Source of the DNA: an uncultured Mobiluncus sp.
GTDB taxonomy: Bacteria > Actinomycetota > Actinomycetes > Actinomycetales > Actinomycetaceae
Reading direction: 5' to 3'
Length of the DNA stretch: 45,698 bases
Assembly (NCBI RefSeq): GCF_947254095.1
Contig: NZ_CAMYBV010000016.1
Span: forward strand, 1 to 45,698
Below the pieces are notes generated by a model. That model saw only the letters and a program-made list of their open reading frames with translations, was not told the DNA's origin and searched no databases. Both the position numbers and the translations under genes were made by a program. Below, piece by piece: positions 15,919 through 23,795 of this stretch. The stretch's first letter is position 1, and each line of letters begins with the position of its first letter.

Positions 15919-16186
15919 AAGCTCAGACAGCACGCCCAGATTTGCCGTCTACTCACGGCTGGCAGGGGTGGGGGAATTATTGGACTGACAAACCGGGGCA
16001 GTTTTGAGAGTTTATTTAACTTAATTTTTGAACAATTTGCCTATTGGAGGGCAAAATATCCCCGATTTCTTAAGCTATCGTGAAAAAACTCTGAAAAAAT
16101 CCAGATAATTTCCAGTGTATGCTAGGGGTTGTCGGTGTTCTTCGCTGACCATGCCAACTTCAACTCAACGCAGAGCAGGAAACAAC
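15919..16186. other. AT-rich intergenic leader of the ceramidase gene
   Basis: The gap is markedly richer in A+T than its surroundings, especially 16008-16120. TATGCT at 16118-16123 might be a -10 element, but no proper -35 is present. I see no gene or convincing terminator in it. Confidence 0.35.
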
Positions 16187-18292
16187 ATGAAAAAAACACA
16201 ACGATTTAAGCGGCTCGCTATAACCTTTACCGGGGCAGTGGCGCTGGTCGGAGCCAGCCTGGTAGGCGTGTCCGGACTGACACCGGAGGCTAGCGCTTCC
16301 GAAAGCAATTACTTGATAGGCGCCGGTATCTCCGATGTGACCGGCGCTATTGCGGAAAACGGCGCCTTCGGCTACGCCTCGCACCAAGAGATGAAAGGCC
16401 TGCAGCAACGTGTGTATGCCCATGCCTTTATCGTCGCTGATCAGGTTACCGACAAGCGCGTGGTTTATGTCAGCGTCGATACCGGCGGCACTTTCAACGC
16501 GGTACGGGTACGGGTTTTGGACAAACTAAAGGCAATGTATCCCGGTCTGTATGACGAGGGCAACGTGATGATTGGCATCACCCACTCGCACGTGTCGCCG
16601 GCCGGAACCTCCACCGATAAACTTTATGAAATCGCCGCTGAGGATAAGACTATGCACGGGTTCAGCCAACAGGTGTTGGATATCACCGTGGACGGCATCG
16701 TCAACGCAATTTCGAAGGCGCACAACAACCTCGAGCCTGGGACCATCGAGATGAAGCGCACTAACGTCCACGGCATCACCCGGAACCGCTCTCTGGCGGC
16801 GTACCTGCAAAACGATGACGTCAACAAATACGACGACTCGGTAGAAACGACGATGGACCAACTGGAGTTCACTTCCGCCGCCGGTGAGAAACTCGGCGTA
16901 TTCAACTGGTTCTCAACTCACGCCACGTCCTTCCCGATGCACTGGGACCTGTATTCCGGCGACTCGAAAGGCTACGCGGAATACCTGTACGAACAGAAGT
17001 TCGGGACTGATCCTAATCAGGACAAGACCTTCGTGGCGGCGTTCCCTGCTTCAGGTACGGGAGACATGGTTCCCGTGGCGGGCAACTCGTCCTCCACCCC
17101 GGAATTCATGGGAACCCCTGATGATTACTACAACGCTGAAAAGCATGGTCAGGAACAGTTCGACGCATCCTGGCAGCTGTGGAATAGCCCCGGAGACGCA
17201 GTAAAAGGTGCCGTTGACTATCGGGGACGTTACGTCCAGTTTAAGAACTATGTCGTCAAAGCGGCTTACACGGAAGGCGCCGGGGACCAGAAACTGTGCG
17301 TCCCAGCTCGTGGCTATTCCTTTGCCGCGGGCGGAGAAAACGGCCCCTCGGGAATTCCTGGAATCTATGAAGGTATGACCAGGGACAATTTCTCGGTTCG
17401 CGATGTCATCAACAAGGTCGATCAATCCAGCTTGGGCGGTTTGGTGCGTTTCGCCTTTGCCTCGATTTCTTGGACGGGCAATGATCCCTGCCAGGCGGAA
17501 AAGCCAGTTTTGCTCCCCGACGGCAAGTGGGGCTGGGCTTCGACCGTGGTGCCGGTACAGTTGCTGCGTATCGGCAACGTGGCTATTGTCGGGGTTCCGA
17601 CTGAGACGGGCACCATGGGCGTGCGCCACCTGCGGGAATCCGTGGAACGGATTTTGGCACCGCTCGGCGTAGAGAAGGTCATCTTTTCTGGAGCAGCGAA
17701 CGATTACGCCGGTTATGTTTCCACTCGTGAAGAGTACGCTGCCCAACATTACGAGGGCGCTTCCACCGAGTTTGGTCCTTACGAATTGTCGGCCCTGCAG
17801 CAAGAGGTAGATGGCTTGGCGCAAGCTATGGTCGACGGCACTGCGGTCAGCAACGATGCGTGGCCCAAGGTCAGCACGCGAGGCAAAATCAATCGTGCCG
17901 GGGTCGTGCTGGACGACAAGCCGTGGCGTCAACAGTTTGGTCAGGTGCTGATTCAGCCCCTCGAACAGTACAACCAGGGAGATACGGCGAAAGCCGTGTT
18001 CCGTGGGGCACACCCCAAGAACAACTTGCGCGTGGGCGGGACCTTCCTCAAGGTGCAGCGTCAGGCCGAGGATGGGACTTGGCAAGATTACTTGACGGAC
18101 CGTGACTGGGACACCAGTTACCGCTGGGAACGTGAAGGCGCCAGCTATTCTCGCACCACGGTCGAGTGGCGGATTCGTCAGGGCACCCCGGCCGGAACCT
18201 ACCGGTTGGTGCAGGACGGTGACTGGAAGAACGGTTGGAACCACCGGATTATTCCTTACGAGGGTATATCTAATCCATTCACCGTGAACTAG
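16187..18292 (+). CDS. Secreted neutral/alkaline ceramidase-family protein
   Basis: The 701-residue protein belongs to the neutral ceramidase family, whose members hydrolyse the N-acyl bond of ceramide outside the cell. The ATG at 16187 follows AGCAGGAAAC and gives a classical signal peptide: MKKTQRFKR, a hydrophobic core, and likely cleavage after EASA at residue 37. An upstream in-frame GTG at 16115 would spoil the signal. Zinc-site features include GITHSHVSPAG (about 130-138) and STHATSFPMHW; NRSLAAYL follows GITR. The family GD[MV]SPN motif reads GDMVPV near residue 292, so the usual serine is replaced by valine. A C-terminal beta domain typical of the family follows. It appears monocistronic. 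Activity on host sphingolipids is plausible but unproven given the missing serine. Confidence 0.88.
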   Translation: MKKTQRFKRLAITFTGAVALVGASLVGVSGLTPEASASESNYLIGAGISDVTGAIAENGAFGYASHQEMKGLQQRVYAHAFIVADQVTDKRVVYVSVDTGGTFNAVRVRVLDKLKAMYPGLYDEGNVMIGITHSHVSPAGTSTDKLYEIAAEDKTMHGFSQQVLDITVDGIVNAISKAHNNLEPGTIEMKRTNVHGITRNRSLAAYLQNDDVNKYDDSVETTMDQLEFTSAAGEKLGVFNWFSTHATSFPMHWDLYSGDSKGYAEYLYEQKFGTDPNQDKTFVAAFPASGTGDMVPVAGNSSSTPEFMGTPDDYYNAEKHGQEQFDASWQLWNSPGDAVKGAVDYRGRYVQFKNYVVKAAYTEGAGDQKLCVPARGYSFAAGGENGPSGIPGIYEGMTRDNFSVRDVINKVDQSSLGGLVRFAFASISWTGNDPCQAEKPVLLPDGKWGWASTVVPVQLLRIGNVAIVGVPTETGTMGVRHLRESVERILAPLGVEKVIFSGAANDYAGYVSTREEYAAQHYEGASTEFGPYELSALQQEVDGLAQAMVDGTAVSNDAWPKVSTRGKINRAGVVLDDKPWRQQFGQVLIQPLEQYNQGDTAKAVFRGAHPKNNLRVGGTFLKVQRQAEDGTWQDYLTDRDWDTSYRWEREGASYSRTTVEWRIRQGTPAGTYRLVQDGDWKNGWNHRIIPYEGISNPFTVN

Positions 18293-18316
18293 GACTAACG
18301 AAAATTACTCCCCCTA

Positions 18317-18350
18317 GTCCGGGCAGCTGGTTTTCGCCGGCTGCCCGGAC
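18317..18350 (+). terminator. Terminator-like hairpin after the ceramidase gene
   Basis: GTCCGGGCAGC (18317-18327) pairs perfectly with GCTGCCCGGAC (18340-18350) over a 12-base loop; a moderately T-rich tail follows. Confidence 0.65.
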
Positions 18351-18476
18351 TTCGTGATTTCGTCAATCCGGCGAATCGACAAAGTTGGTGGTGCAACCGA
18401 GGTGACGAGGAACTAGGTGGAAAACACCTAGGGAAAAGCCCTAAGTACGAGATTCGACAAAGGGTGCGGAGCGGGG

Positions 18477-18869
18477 TTAGGCCTCCGAACTGGGCCAGTG
18501 TCGCAGGGAATCGGGCAGCTGCGGGCGGGACTTGACTGGCAGACGTGATACCACGTTCAGGTAAGATTCCTGAACCAGCACTTTCAACAGTTCCAGGTTG
18601 ACCTCCGCGCCGGGGTACACGCTGATCCAGCGGTCTTTGTTCATGTGCCAGCCAGGAGTGATTTCCGCGTAGCGCTGGGTCAGTGCCAGGCCGTCCTCCG
18701 GCAACACGGCCAAGTTCACAACCGGGGTGCCGTGGACCTCCACCATCACCACGAACCACTTCCCGCACACTTTTACGGCCTCCCACTGCGGGGAATACAC
18801 CCAAAGCTCGGTCTCTGGCAGCTCCAGAGCCACCGCCCGAGCCTGATCCCACAATTCCTCGGCTTTCAT
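18477..18869 (-). CDS. MmcQ/YjbR family protein
   Basis: This 130-residue cytoplasmic protein matches the MmcQ/YjbR (CyaY-like fold) family. The key match is the ITPGWHMNKDRWISV stretch (about residues 70-84), which corresponds to the family hallmark PGYHMNKxHW. Further support is the WEAVKVCGKWFVVMVE beta strand region. Members are often annotated as DNA-binding, but the biochemical role is not settled. GAGGGGGA just before the ATG is a good ribosome binding site. It stands alone, convergent with the ceramidase gene and divergent from the DUF2975/HTH pair. Confidence 0.88.
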   Translation of the reverse strand: MKAEELWDQARAVALELPETELWVYSPQWEAVKVCGKWFVVMVEVHGTPVVNLAVLPEDGLALTQRYAEITPGWHMNKDRWISVYPGAEVNLELLKVLVQESYLNVVSRLPVKSRPQLPDSLRHWPSSEA

Positions 18870-19050
18870 GCGTCCCCCTCGTGGCTGACTGTCTGACTTC
18901 TAACTGACGTACCCAGATGATTGTCTGTCAGAATGTTCACTCTAAACTGTAGCGTTTTCACAGGTTTTGTGGGTCTCTCTAGCTGGTGAGCGAATTGTTC
19001 CAAAGGTACAACCGGGCGCGGCTATGGGCAGATTCGTGCAGTAATACCTA

Positions 19051-19087
19051 TTGACAAACGATATATAAGTATCGATAATCGATATAT
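19051..19087 (+). promoter_or_regulatory. Consensus promoter with palindromic operator for the DUF2975/HTH pair
   Basis: TTGACA (19051-19056), a 17-base spacer and GATAAT (19074-19079) make a near-ideal promoter. The perfect dyad TATCGATAATCGATA (19070-19084) covers the -10 element, and the octamer CGATATAT is repeated at 19059-19066 and 19080-19087. The dyad is the natural binding site for the small HTH protein encoded downstream, giving autorepression (inference). The ATG at 19086 lies six bases after the -10, so the mRNA should be leaderless. Confidence 0.75.
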
Positions 19088-19568
19088 GAAGTTTTCTCGA
19101 ATTTACGTAATTTTGTCGCAAGTTGCCTTGATTGCAGCTCTTCCTGGGGTGCTGTTGCTCCAGCTATTTTGCGTATATGCGGCATGGGAAACGGGAGAGG
19201 AATTCCCCGAGGTTAGCCACCTGGTTGTACCATACGCGTTGGCAGCCGTAGCAGCGCTCATTTGTGTGCAGGTACTGATTGTGGCGTTGATTATGCTGGT
19301 AAGGGCAGTTAACAAAGGAGCTTTTTTTACTGCTAAAACCATGAAATGGATTAACTTAGCGCGTCTCATGGTTGCTATCGGCCCCGGTATCGTCGCGATA
19401 ACCGGTGGGCACATGAGCATTTTTGCACCGGCAACCAGACCGGAGCCGCCACTTTTATTCCTCGGCGGAATAGTTTTGGGAGTGGGGCTATTCTCCCTGG
19501 TCAGCCTGGCTAAGAGTATTTTTCAAACCGCGCTGGACGACGCGGCAGAGTTAGCGGAGGTCATCTAA
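19086..19568 (+). CDS. DUF2975-type membrane protein
   Basis: This 160-residue protein has four predicted membrane helices (about residues 8-30, 48-72, 95-117 and 122-145), with LNxxVNKGAFF-like sequence (VRAVNKGAFFTAKTMKW) before the third helix as in DUF2975 proteins. Members are usually encoded directly before a small YozG-type HTH regulator, exactly as here, and their role is unknown. Suggested roles include sensing of membrane state and sequestering the regulator. No ribosome binding site precedes the ATG, in line with a leaderless message. GGAGG near its 3' end serves the next gene. Confidence 0.85.
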   Translation: MKFSRIYVILSQVALIAALPGVLLLQLFCVYAAWETGEEFPEVSHLVVPYALAAVAALICVQVLIVALIMLVRAVNKGAFFTAKTMKWINLARLMVAIGPGIVAITGGHMSIFAPATRPEPPLLFLGGIVLGVGLFSLVSLAKSIFQTALDDAAELAEVI

Positions 19569-19787
19569 GTGATTACGGTAAATCTGTCGGTGTTGCTGGC
19601 CCAGCGGGGTATGTCGGTTCAGGACTTTGCGCAGGCTGTGGACATCACGGCGGCGAATGTCTCGATACTGAAAAATGGTCACGCCAAGGCAATCCGCTTC
19701 TCTACACTGGAAAAAATCTGCCGAGTTTTGGAGTGCCAGCCGGGAGACATTTTGAGCTACACCCCACAGGGAGATAATCCGTCCTAA
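19569..19787 (+). CDS. YozG-like Cro/CI helix-turn-helix regulator
   Basis: This 72-residue protein is essentially one HTH_3-type domain: LLAQRGMSVQDFAQAVDI (helices 1-2), TAANVSILKNGHAKAIR (recognition helix and turn) and LEKICRVLECQPGDIL. The GTG start directly follows the stop of the DUF2975 gene, with GGAGG at 19556-19560 as ribosome binding site. It probably represses its own operon through the palindrome at 19070-19084 and may be modulated by the membrane partner. That is inference from the well-known pairing of these families. Confidence 0.9.
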   Translation: MITVNLSVLLAQRGMSVQDFAQAVDITAANVSILKNGHAKAIRFSTLEKICRVLECQPGDILSYTPQGDNPS

Positions 19788-19827
19788 CCTTTGGAATTTC
19801 TGAACCTCAGGCAAAAGGACACTTTGT

Positions 19828-19856
19828 TTGAGTCCAGAGAAAAAACTGGATAGAGT
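19828..19856 (+). promoter_or_regulatory. Probable ileS promoter
   Basis: TTGAGT (19828-19833), a 17-base spacer and TAGAGT (19851-19856) lie just before the T-box leader, putting the transcript start near 19863. Confidence 0.55.
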
Positions 19857-19862
19857 GGAATC

Positions 19863-20137
19863 CGCGTTGAACCGGTCCGGACTGTTGAGTTCGGGTATCG
19901 CCGGGGAGCTTCGGAAAGAACGGTTGCGTACCATGTGTGCGACTCATTAGACTCCGACGGGCAGGCCCGTTACAGCCAAATTGAGCGGCTCGCTGGGCCA
20001 ACTCAATAGTCTGGCCGCACCGATTGGTCGGTACCCAGGCTATTGCGGGACCACGTGAGCAAGCGAGGTGGTACCGCGCCCACCGACAGAGTGTCGCAGG
20101 CGTCCTCGTGAATGAACGATTCGCGATAAGGACGAAG
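19863..20137 (+). promoter_or_regulatory. Isoleucine T-box riboswitch, probably translational with a short Stem I
   Basis: The leader contains the T-box core GCGAGGTGGTACCGCG (20063-20078). Its bulge TGGT (20069-20072) pairs with the ACCA end expected of tRNA-Ile. An ATC isoleucine specifier lies at 19897-19899 inside GGGTATCGCCGGGGAG, in a Stem I much shorter than in Firmicutes. No terminator with a T run follows. Instead CGTCCT (20101-20106) complements the Shine-Dalgarno AGGACG (20129-20134) five bases from the ileS ATG. So the switch should control translation: uncharged tRNA-Ile frees the ribosome binding site. This matches the class II, ultrashort Stem I T-boxes described for actinobacterial ileS. 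Confidence 0.9.
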
Positions 20138-23100
20138 ATGAGCGAGAAAAAACGCGGGTTCTACCCCAAACACCGGGATAATTCCCTGGACGCTAGCCCG
20201 AATTTTCCGAGCCTTGAAACCGAAACCCTGGCGTTTTGGGCTAAAGATCATACTTTCCAGGCTTCTGTAGATGCCCGTCCCGCTGGTCAAGACGGCAGTA
20301 ACGAGTTCGTGTTCTATGATGGACCGCCCTTTGCCAATGGCTTGCCGCACTATGGCCACCTGTTGACTGGCTACGTGAAAGACATCGTGGGGCGTTACCA
20401 GACCATGCAGGGACGCCGTGTGGAGCGGCGCTTCGGATGGGACACTCACGGTTTGCCCGCCGAACTGGAGGCGGAACGCATTCTCGGCATTGAGGACAAG
20501 GAACAAATTGAAGGCCCTGGCGGAATGGGCATTGAGGCCTTTAACCAGGCCTGTCGTGAGTCGGTACTGAAATATACCAAAGAGTGGGAAGAATATGTGA
20601 CGCGCCAGGCGCGCTGGGTCGACTTTGAAAACGACTACAAGACCCTCGACCCCACCTTTATGGAATCGGTCATTTGGGCGTTCAAGACCCTCTACGACAA
20701 GGGCCTCATCTACGAAGGCTTTAAGGTGCTGCCTTACTGCTGGCACGACGGTACCCCCCTGTCGAACCACGAACTAAAGATGGACGACGAAATCTATCAA
20801 AACCGCACCGACCAGACCGTCACGGTGGGTATGCGTCTGCGTGACACCGACGAGATGGTGCTGATTTGGACCACGACCCCGTGGACGTTGCCCAGCAACC
20901 TAGCGGTCGCCGTCGGGGAGGACATCGACTACGTGCGCGTCACGCCGACCCAGGGGGAGTTGCAGGGGCAAACCGTAATCCTGGCCCAGGCTCGCTTGGC
21001 GGCTTATGAAAAAGAACTTGGGGAAAACCCGGCTGTTTCCGCTCCTTTCAAAGGCTCTCAACTGGTTGGCCTGGAGTACTATCCCATTTTTGATTACTTT
21101 GAAGATGCCAAAGCTGCCGCCATCGCCGATGGTACGGCAGACCAGCCGGGACACGTGGGGCCGGGGTCGAAAGCCTGGACCATCATCAGTGCCGACTTCG
21201 TGTCCACCGAGGACGGCACCGGGCTGGTGCACCTCGCCCCGGCCTTTGGTGAGGACGACATGAATGTTTGCGCTACCCACCAAATCGGGGTGGTCATGCC
21301 GGTAGACGGAAACGGGGTCATCACCCAGCAAGTCCCAGATTACGCGGGAAAGAACGTTTTTGAGGCAAACCGCTACATCATCGCTGACCTGCGCGACGAA
21401 ACCGGCCCGGTAGCGACCCGTGAAGCGCGGCAGCGTCCCTGCCTAGTGAAGGTCGCCTCTTACGAACACTCCTACCCGCACTGCTGGCGTTGCCGCAAAC
21501 CGCTCATCTACAAGGCAGTGTCCTCGTGGTTCGTGCGCGTTACGGAGTTCCGTGACCGGATGGTGGAATTGAACCAGCAAATCACTTGGACACCGGAACA
21601 TACCAAGAATGGTATCTTTGGTAACTGGCTGGCCGGGGCGCGCGACTGGTCAATTTCGCGCAACCGTTTCTGGGGTTCCCCAATTCCGGTATGGAAATCG
21701 GACAATCCCGCCTATCCGCGCATTGACGTTTACGGCTCTTTTGCGGAACTGGAACGGGACTTTGGGGTCAAGATCGATAACCTGCACCGGCCGTTCATTG
21801 ACGGGCTAACCCGCCCGAATCCCGATGATCCCAGCGGAAAGTCCACGATGCGTCGTGTCCCGGAAGTGTTGGACTGCTGGTTTGAATCCGGGTCTATGCC
21901 CTACGCCCAGGTCCACTATCCCTTTGAAAATCGGGAATGGTTCGAGACGCATTACCCCGGCGACTTCATCGTGGAGTACATCGGCCAGACTCGTGGCTGG
22001 TTCTATACCTTGCACGTTTTGGCGACCGCGCTGTTCGACCGGCCGGCGTTTTTGAACTGTATCTCGCACGGTATCGTTCTGGGTGATGACGGGCGCAAGA
22101 TGAGTAAATCGCTGCGCAACTACCCGGACGTTAACGAAGTTTTCGACAAGTACGGTGCGGACGCGATGCGTTGGTTCCTGATGAGTTCCCCGGTGGTCAG
22201 CGGGGGCAACCTGATTGTGACCGATAAAGGTATTCGCGACACGGTACGGCAAACGATTCTGCCGGTGTGGAACGCCTACTACTTCTTTACGCTCTATGCC
22301 GGCACCTGTCAGCAGGGCGCGGGCTACGAGGCGAAGCCCGTGGACGTGGATGATGTAGCGAGCGTCAACGCGCTGCCGATGATGGACCGTTACCTGCTGT
22401 CCGCCGCGCGCCAGCTGTTCCACGATTTGCGCACGGAGTTGGATAACTTCCACATTCCGGAGGCTTGCGAACATGTCCGCCAGTTCACCGAGGTGTTGAA
22501 CAACTGGTACATTCGCATTTCTCGCCAGCGTTTTTGGGACGAGGATCCGGCTGCCTTTGACGTGCTCTACACCGTGTTAGAGGCGCTGATGCGGGCGATG
22601 GCTCCGCTGCTGCCTTTGATTGCAGAAGAGGTCTGGCGGGGGCTGACCGGGGGGCGTTCCGTACACCTGATGGACTACCCGAACTGGGACGATGCTGTCT
22701 ACGATGGCGCGCTCGTGGACGCCATGAACGAGGTGCGCGACATCGTCTCGTGCGCCCACGCCTTGCGCAAGGGCGCTAACCTGCGGGTGCGTTTGCCGCT
22801 GAGCCGCCTCCAGGTGGTCGCCGCGGATCCGGAGGCTCTGCGTGATTACACGACGCTCATTGCCTCCGAGGTCAACGTCAAGTCCGTGGAGGTGCTCGGC
22901 GTTGCCGAGTCCGGATTGCAGTCGAGCCAGGAACTGACGCTCAACCCCAAGGCTTTTGCCCCCGAGGTGCGCAAACTGACTTCTGCATTGTTCCAGGCGC
23001 AAAAGTCCGGTCAGTGGCGCTTGGACGGTGACGCCGTGGTGTTCGACGGGGTGGAACTCGGTGGAGAGCCGGTGCGCCTCACGGGTGAACAGTTCGGGCT

Positions 23101-23425
23101 GGTGACAAAGGTTGCCGTCGAGCCGGGAACTGTTGCTGATGTGCTGGATAGCGGCACTTTTGTGGTGCTGGACACCGAAGTGACCGAGGAGCTGGAAGCG
23201 GAAGGCTACGCCCGCGATGCGATTCGCGCGGTGCAAGACGCTCGTAAGAACGCGGGTCTGGACGTGGCTGACCGGATTGACCTGACGCTGGGCGTGCCCG
23301 CCGATCACCTCGAATGGGTGAAGACTCATGAGCAGCTCATCGCCGGAGAAACCCTGGCCGTGTCCGTGAGGGTCAATCCTTCGAGCGGCAAGGAACTGGA
23401 AATCAATGTGACCAAGCACGTTTAG
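20138..23425 (+). CDS. ileS: Isoleucyl-tRNA synthetase
   Basis: IleS charges tRNA-Ile in the cytoplasm. The protein is 1095 residues. The HIGH motif appears as HYGH in PFANGLPHYGH (about residues 62-72), and KMSKS as GRKMSKSLRNYP. The CWRCRKPLIY stretch is present, but there is no C-terminal zinc finger of the IleS1 type. Length and motifs fit the type-2, eukaryote-like IleS lineage, which in other bacteria is often poorly inhibited by mupirocin (inference). The ATG at 20138 follows AGGACG; extending upstream in frame would run into the T-box. Expression is controlled by tRNA-Ile charging through the leader. Confidence 0.97.
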   Translation: MSEKKRGFYPKHRDNSLDASPNFPSLETETLAFWAKDHTFQASVDARPAGQDGSNEFVFYDGPPFANGLPHYGHLLTGYVKDIVGRYQTMQGRRVERRFGWDTHGLPAELEAERILGIEDKEQIEGPGGMGIEAFNQACRESVLKYTKEWEEYVTRQARWVDFENDYKTLDPTFMESVIWAFKTLYDKGLIYEGFKVLPYCWHDGTPLSNHELKMDDEIYQNRTDQTVTVGMRLRDTDEMVLIWTTTPWTLPSNLAVAVGEDIDYVRVTPTQGELQGQTVILAQARLAAYEKELGENPAVSAPFKGSQLVGLEYYPIFDYFEDAKAAAIADGTADQPGHVGPGSKAWTIISADFVSTEDGTGLVHLAPAFGEDDMNVCATHQIGVVMPVDGNGVITQQVPDYAGKNVFEANRYIIADLRDETGPVATREARQRPCLVKVASYEHSYPHCWRCRKPLIYKAVSSWFVRVTEFRDRMVELNQQITWTPEHTKNGIFGNWLAGARDWSISRNRFWGSPIPVWKSDNPAYPRIDVYGSFAELERDFGVKIDNLHRPFIDGLTRPNPDDPSGKSTMRRVPEVLDCWFESGSMPYAQVHYPFENREWFETHYPGDFIVEYIGQTRGWFYTLHVLATALFDRPAFLNCISHGIVLGDDGRKMSKSLRNYPDVNEVFDKYGADAMRWFLMSSPVVSGGNLIVTDKGIRDTVRQTILPVWNAYYFFTLYAGTCQQGAGYEAKPVDVDDVASVNALPMMDRYLLSAARQLFHDLRTELDNFHIPEACEHVRQFTEVLNNWYIRISRQRFWDEDPAAFDVLYTVLEALMRAMAPLLPLIAEEVWRGLTGGRSVHLMDYPNWDDAVYDGALVDAMNEVRDIVSCAHALRKGANLRVRLPLSRLQVVAADPEALRDYTTLIASEVNVKSVEVLGVAESGLQSSQELTLNPKAFAPEVRKLTSALFQAQKSGQWRLDGDAVVFDGVELGGEPVRLTGEQFGLVTKVAVEPGTVADVLDSGTFVVLDTEVTEELEAEGYARDAIRAVQDARKNAGLDVADRIDLTLGVPADHLEWVKTHEQLIAGETLAVSVRVNPSSGKELEINVTKHV

Positions 23426-23449
23426 AAATCTGTTCAGAAATTTTCATAG

Positions 23450-23484
23450 CGAAGGGCGATAATCTTCCGGATTACCGCCCTTCG
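23450..23484 (+). terminator. Terminator after ileS
   Basis: A 15-base stem with one mismatch (arms 23450-23464 and 23470-23484, core CGAAGGGCG/CGCCCTTCG type) over a TTCCG loop is followed by an A/T-rich tail containing TTTTT at 23501-23505. Confidence 0.75.
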
Positions 23485-23795
23485 ACCTATTTACGATTCA
23501 TTTTTCCTCGTGGTGTCTTGTCCCTTAGATTAATGTGGGGTAAGCGCGGCAACAAGACTGAAACAATACTGAGATGGGTACTGCGGTAAGCTCTACCGAC
23601 AGTGAGAGGTTCACCGCTCTTTCCGTCTATACTCCAAACGCCACGAAGTCAAGTGTTTGTAAAAAACACTGAGAATCTGATAGAAATGGGTGTAAGAGGA
23701 GCCTCATCTAGGTGGAGGCCGGGGTCAGAGGAATTCCGGCATTCTGTCTAAAATCCCGAGAGAACGAGGCGAAAACACGCGAAAGTGGCGGAGAG
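23485..23795. other. Intergenic region before the kinase-phosphatase gene
   Basis: The region contains a perfect dyad AGTGTTT-GTAAA-AAACACT (23652-23670) that could be an operator, and a strong ribosome-binding-like AGAGGAG (23695-23701) ten bases before an in-frame GTG at 23712. No RNA gene is apparent. Confidence 0.4.

Noticed and set aside
16115..16186. Upstream GTG start for the ceramidase
   Set aside because: It would put a 24-residue leader before a textbook signal peptide; the ATG at 16187 has a ribosome binding site.
17051..18244. Minus-strand open frame of 397 codons opposite the ceramidase gene
   Set aside because: No domain features; it is an antisense shadow of a well-supported enzyme gene.
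18881..18931. Cluster of CTGAC/GTCAG pentamers between the MmcQ gene and the DUF2975 gene
   Set aside because: Spacing is irregular (8 and 11 bases) and there is no promoter overlap, so I cannot support an operator.
20024..20137. N-terminal extension of IleS
   Set aside because: The extension would be translated from the T-box core and sequestering arm, which are RNA control elements.
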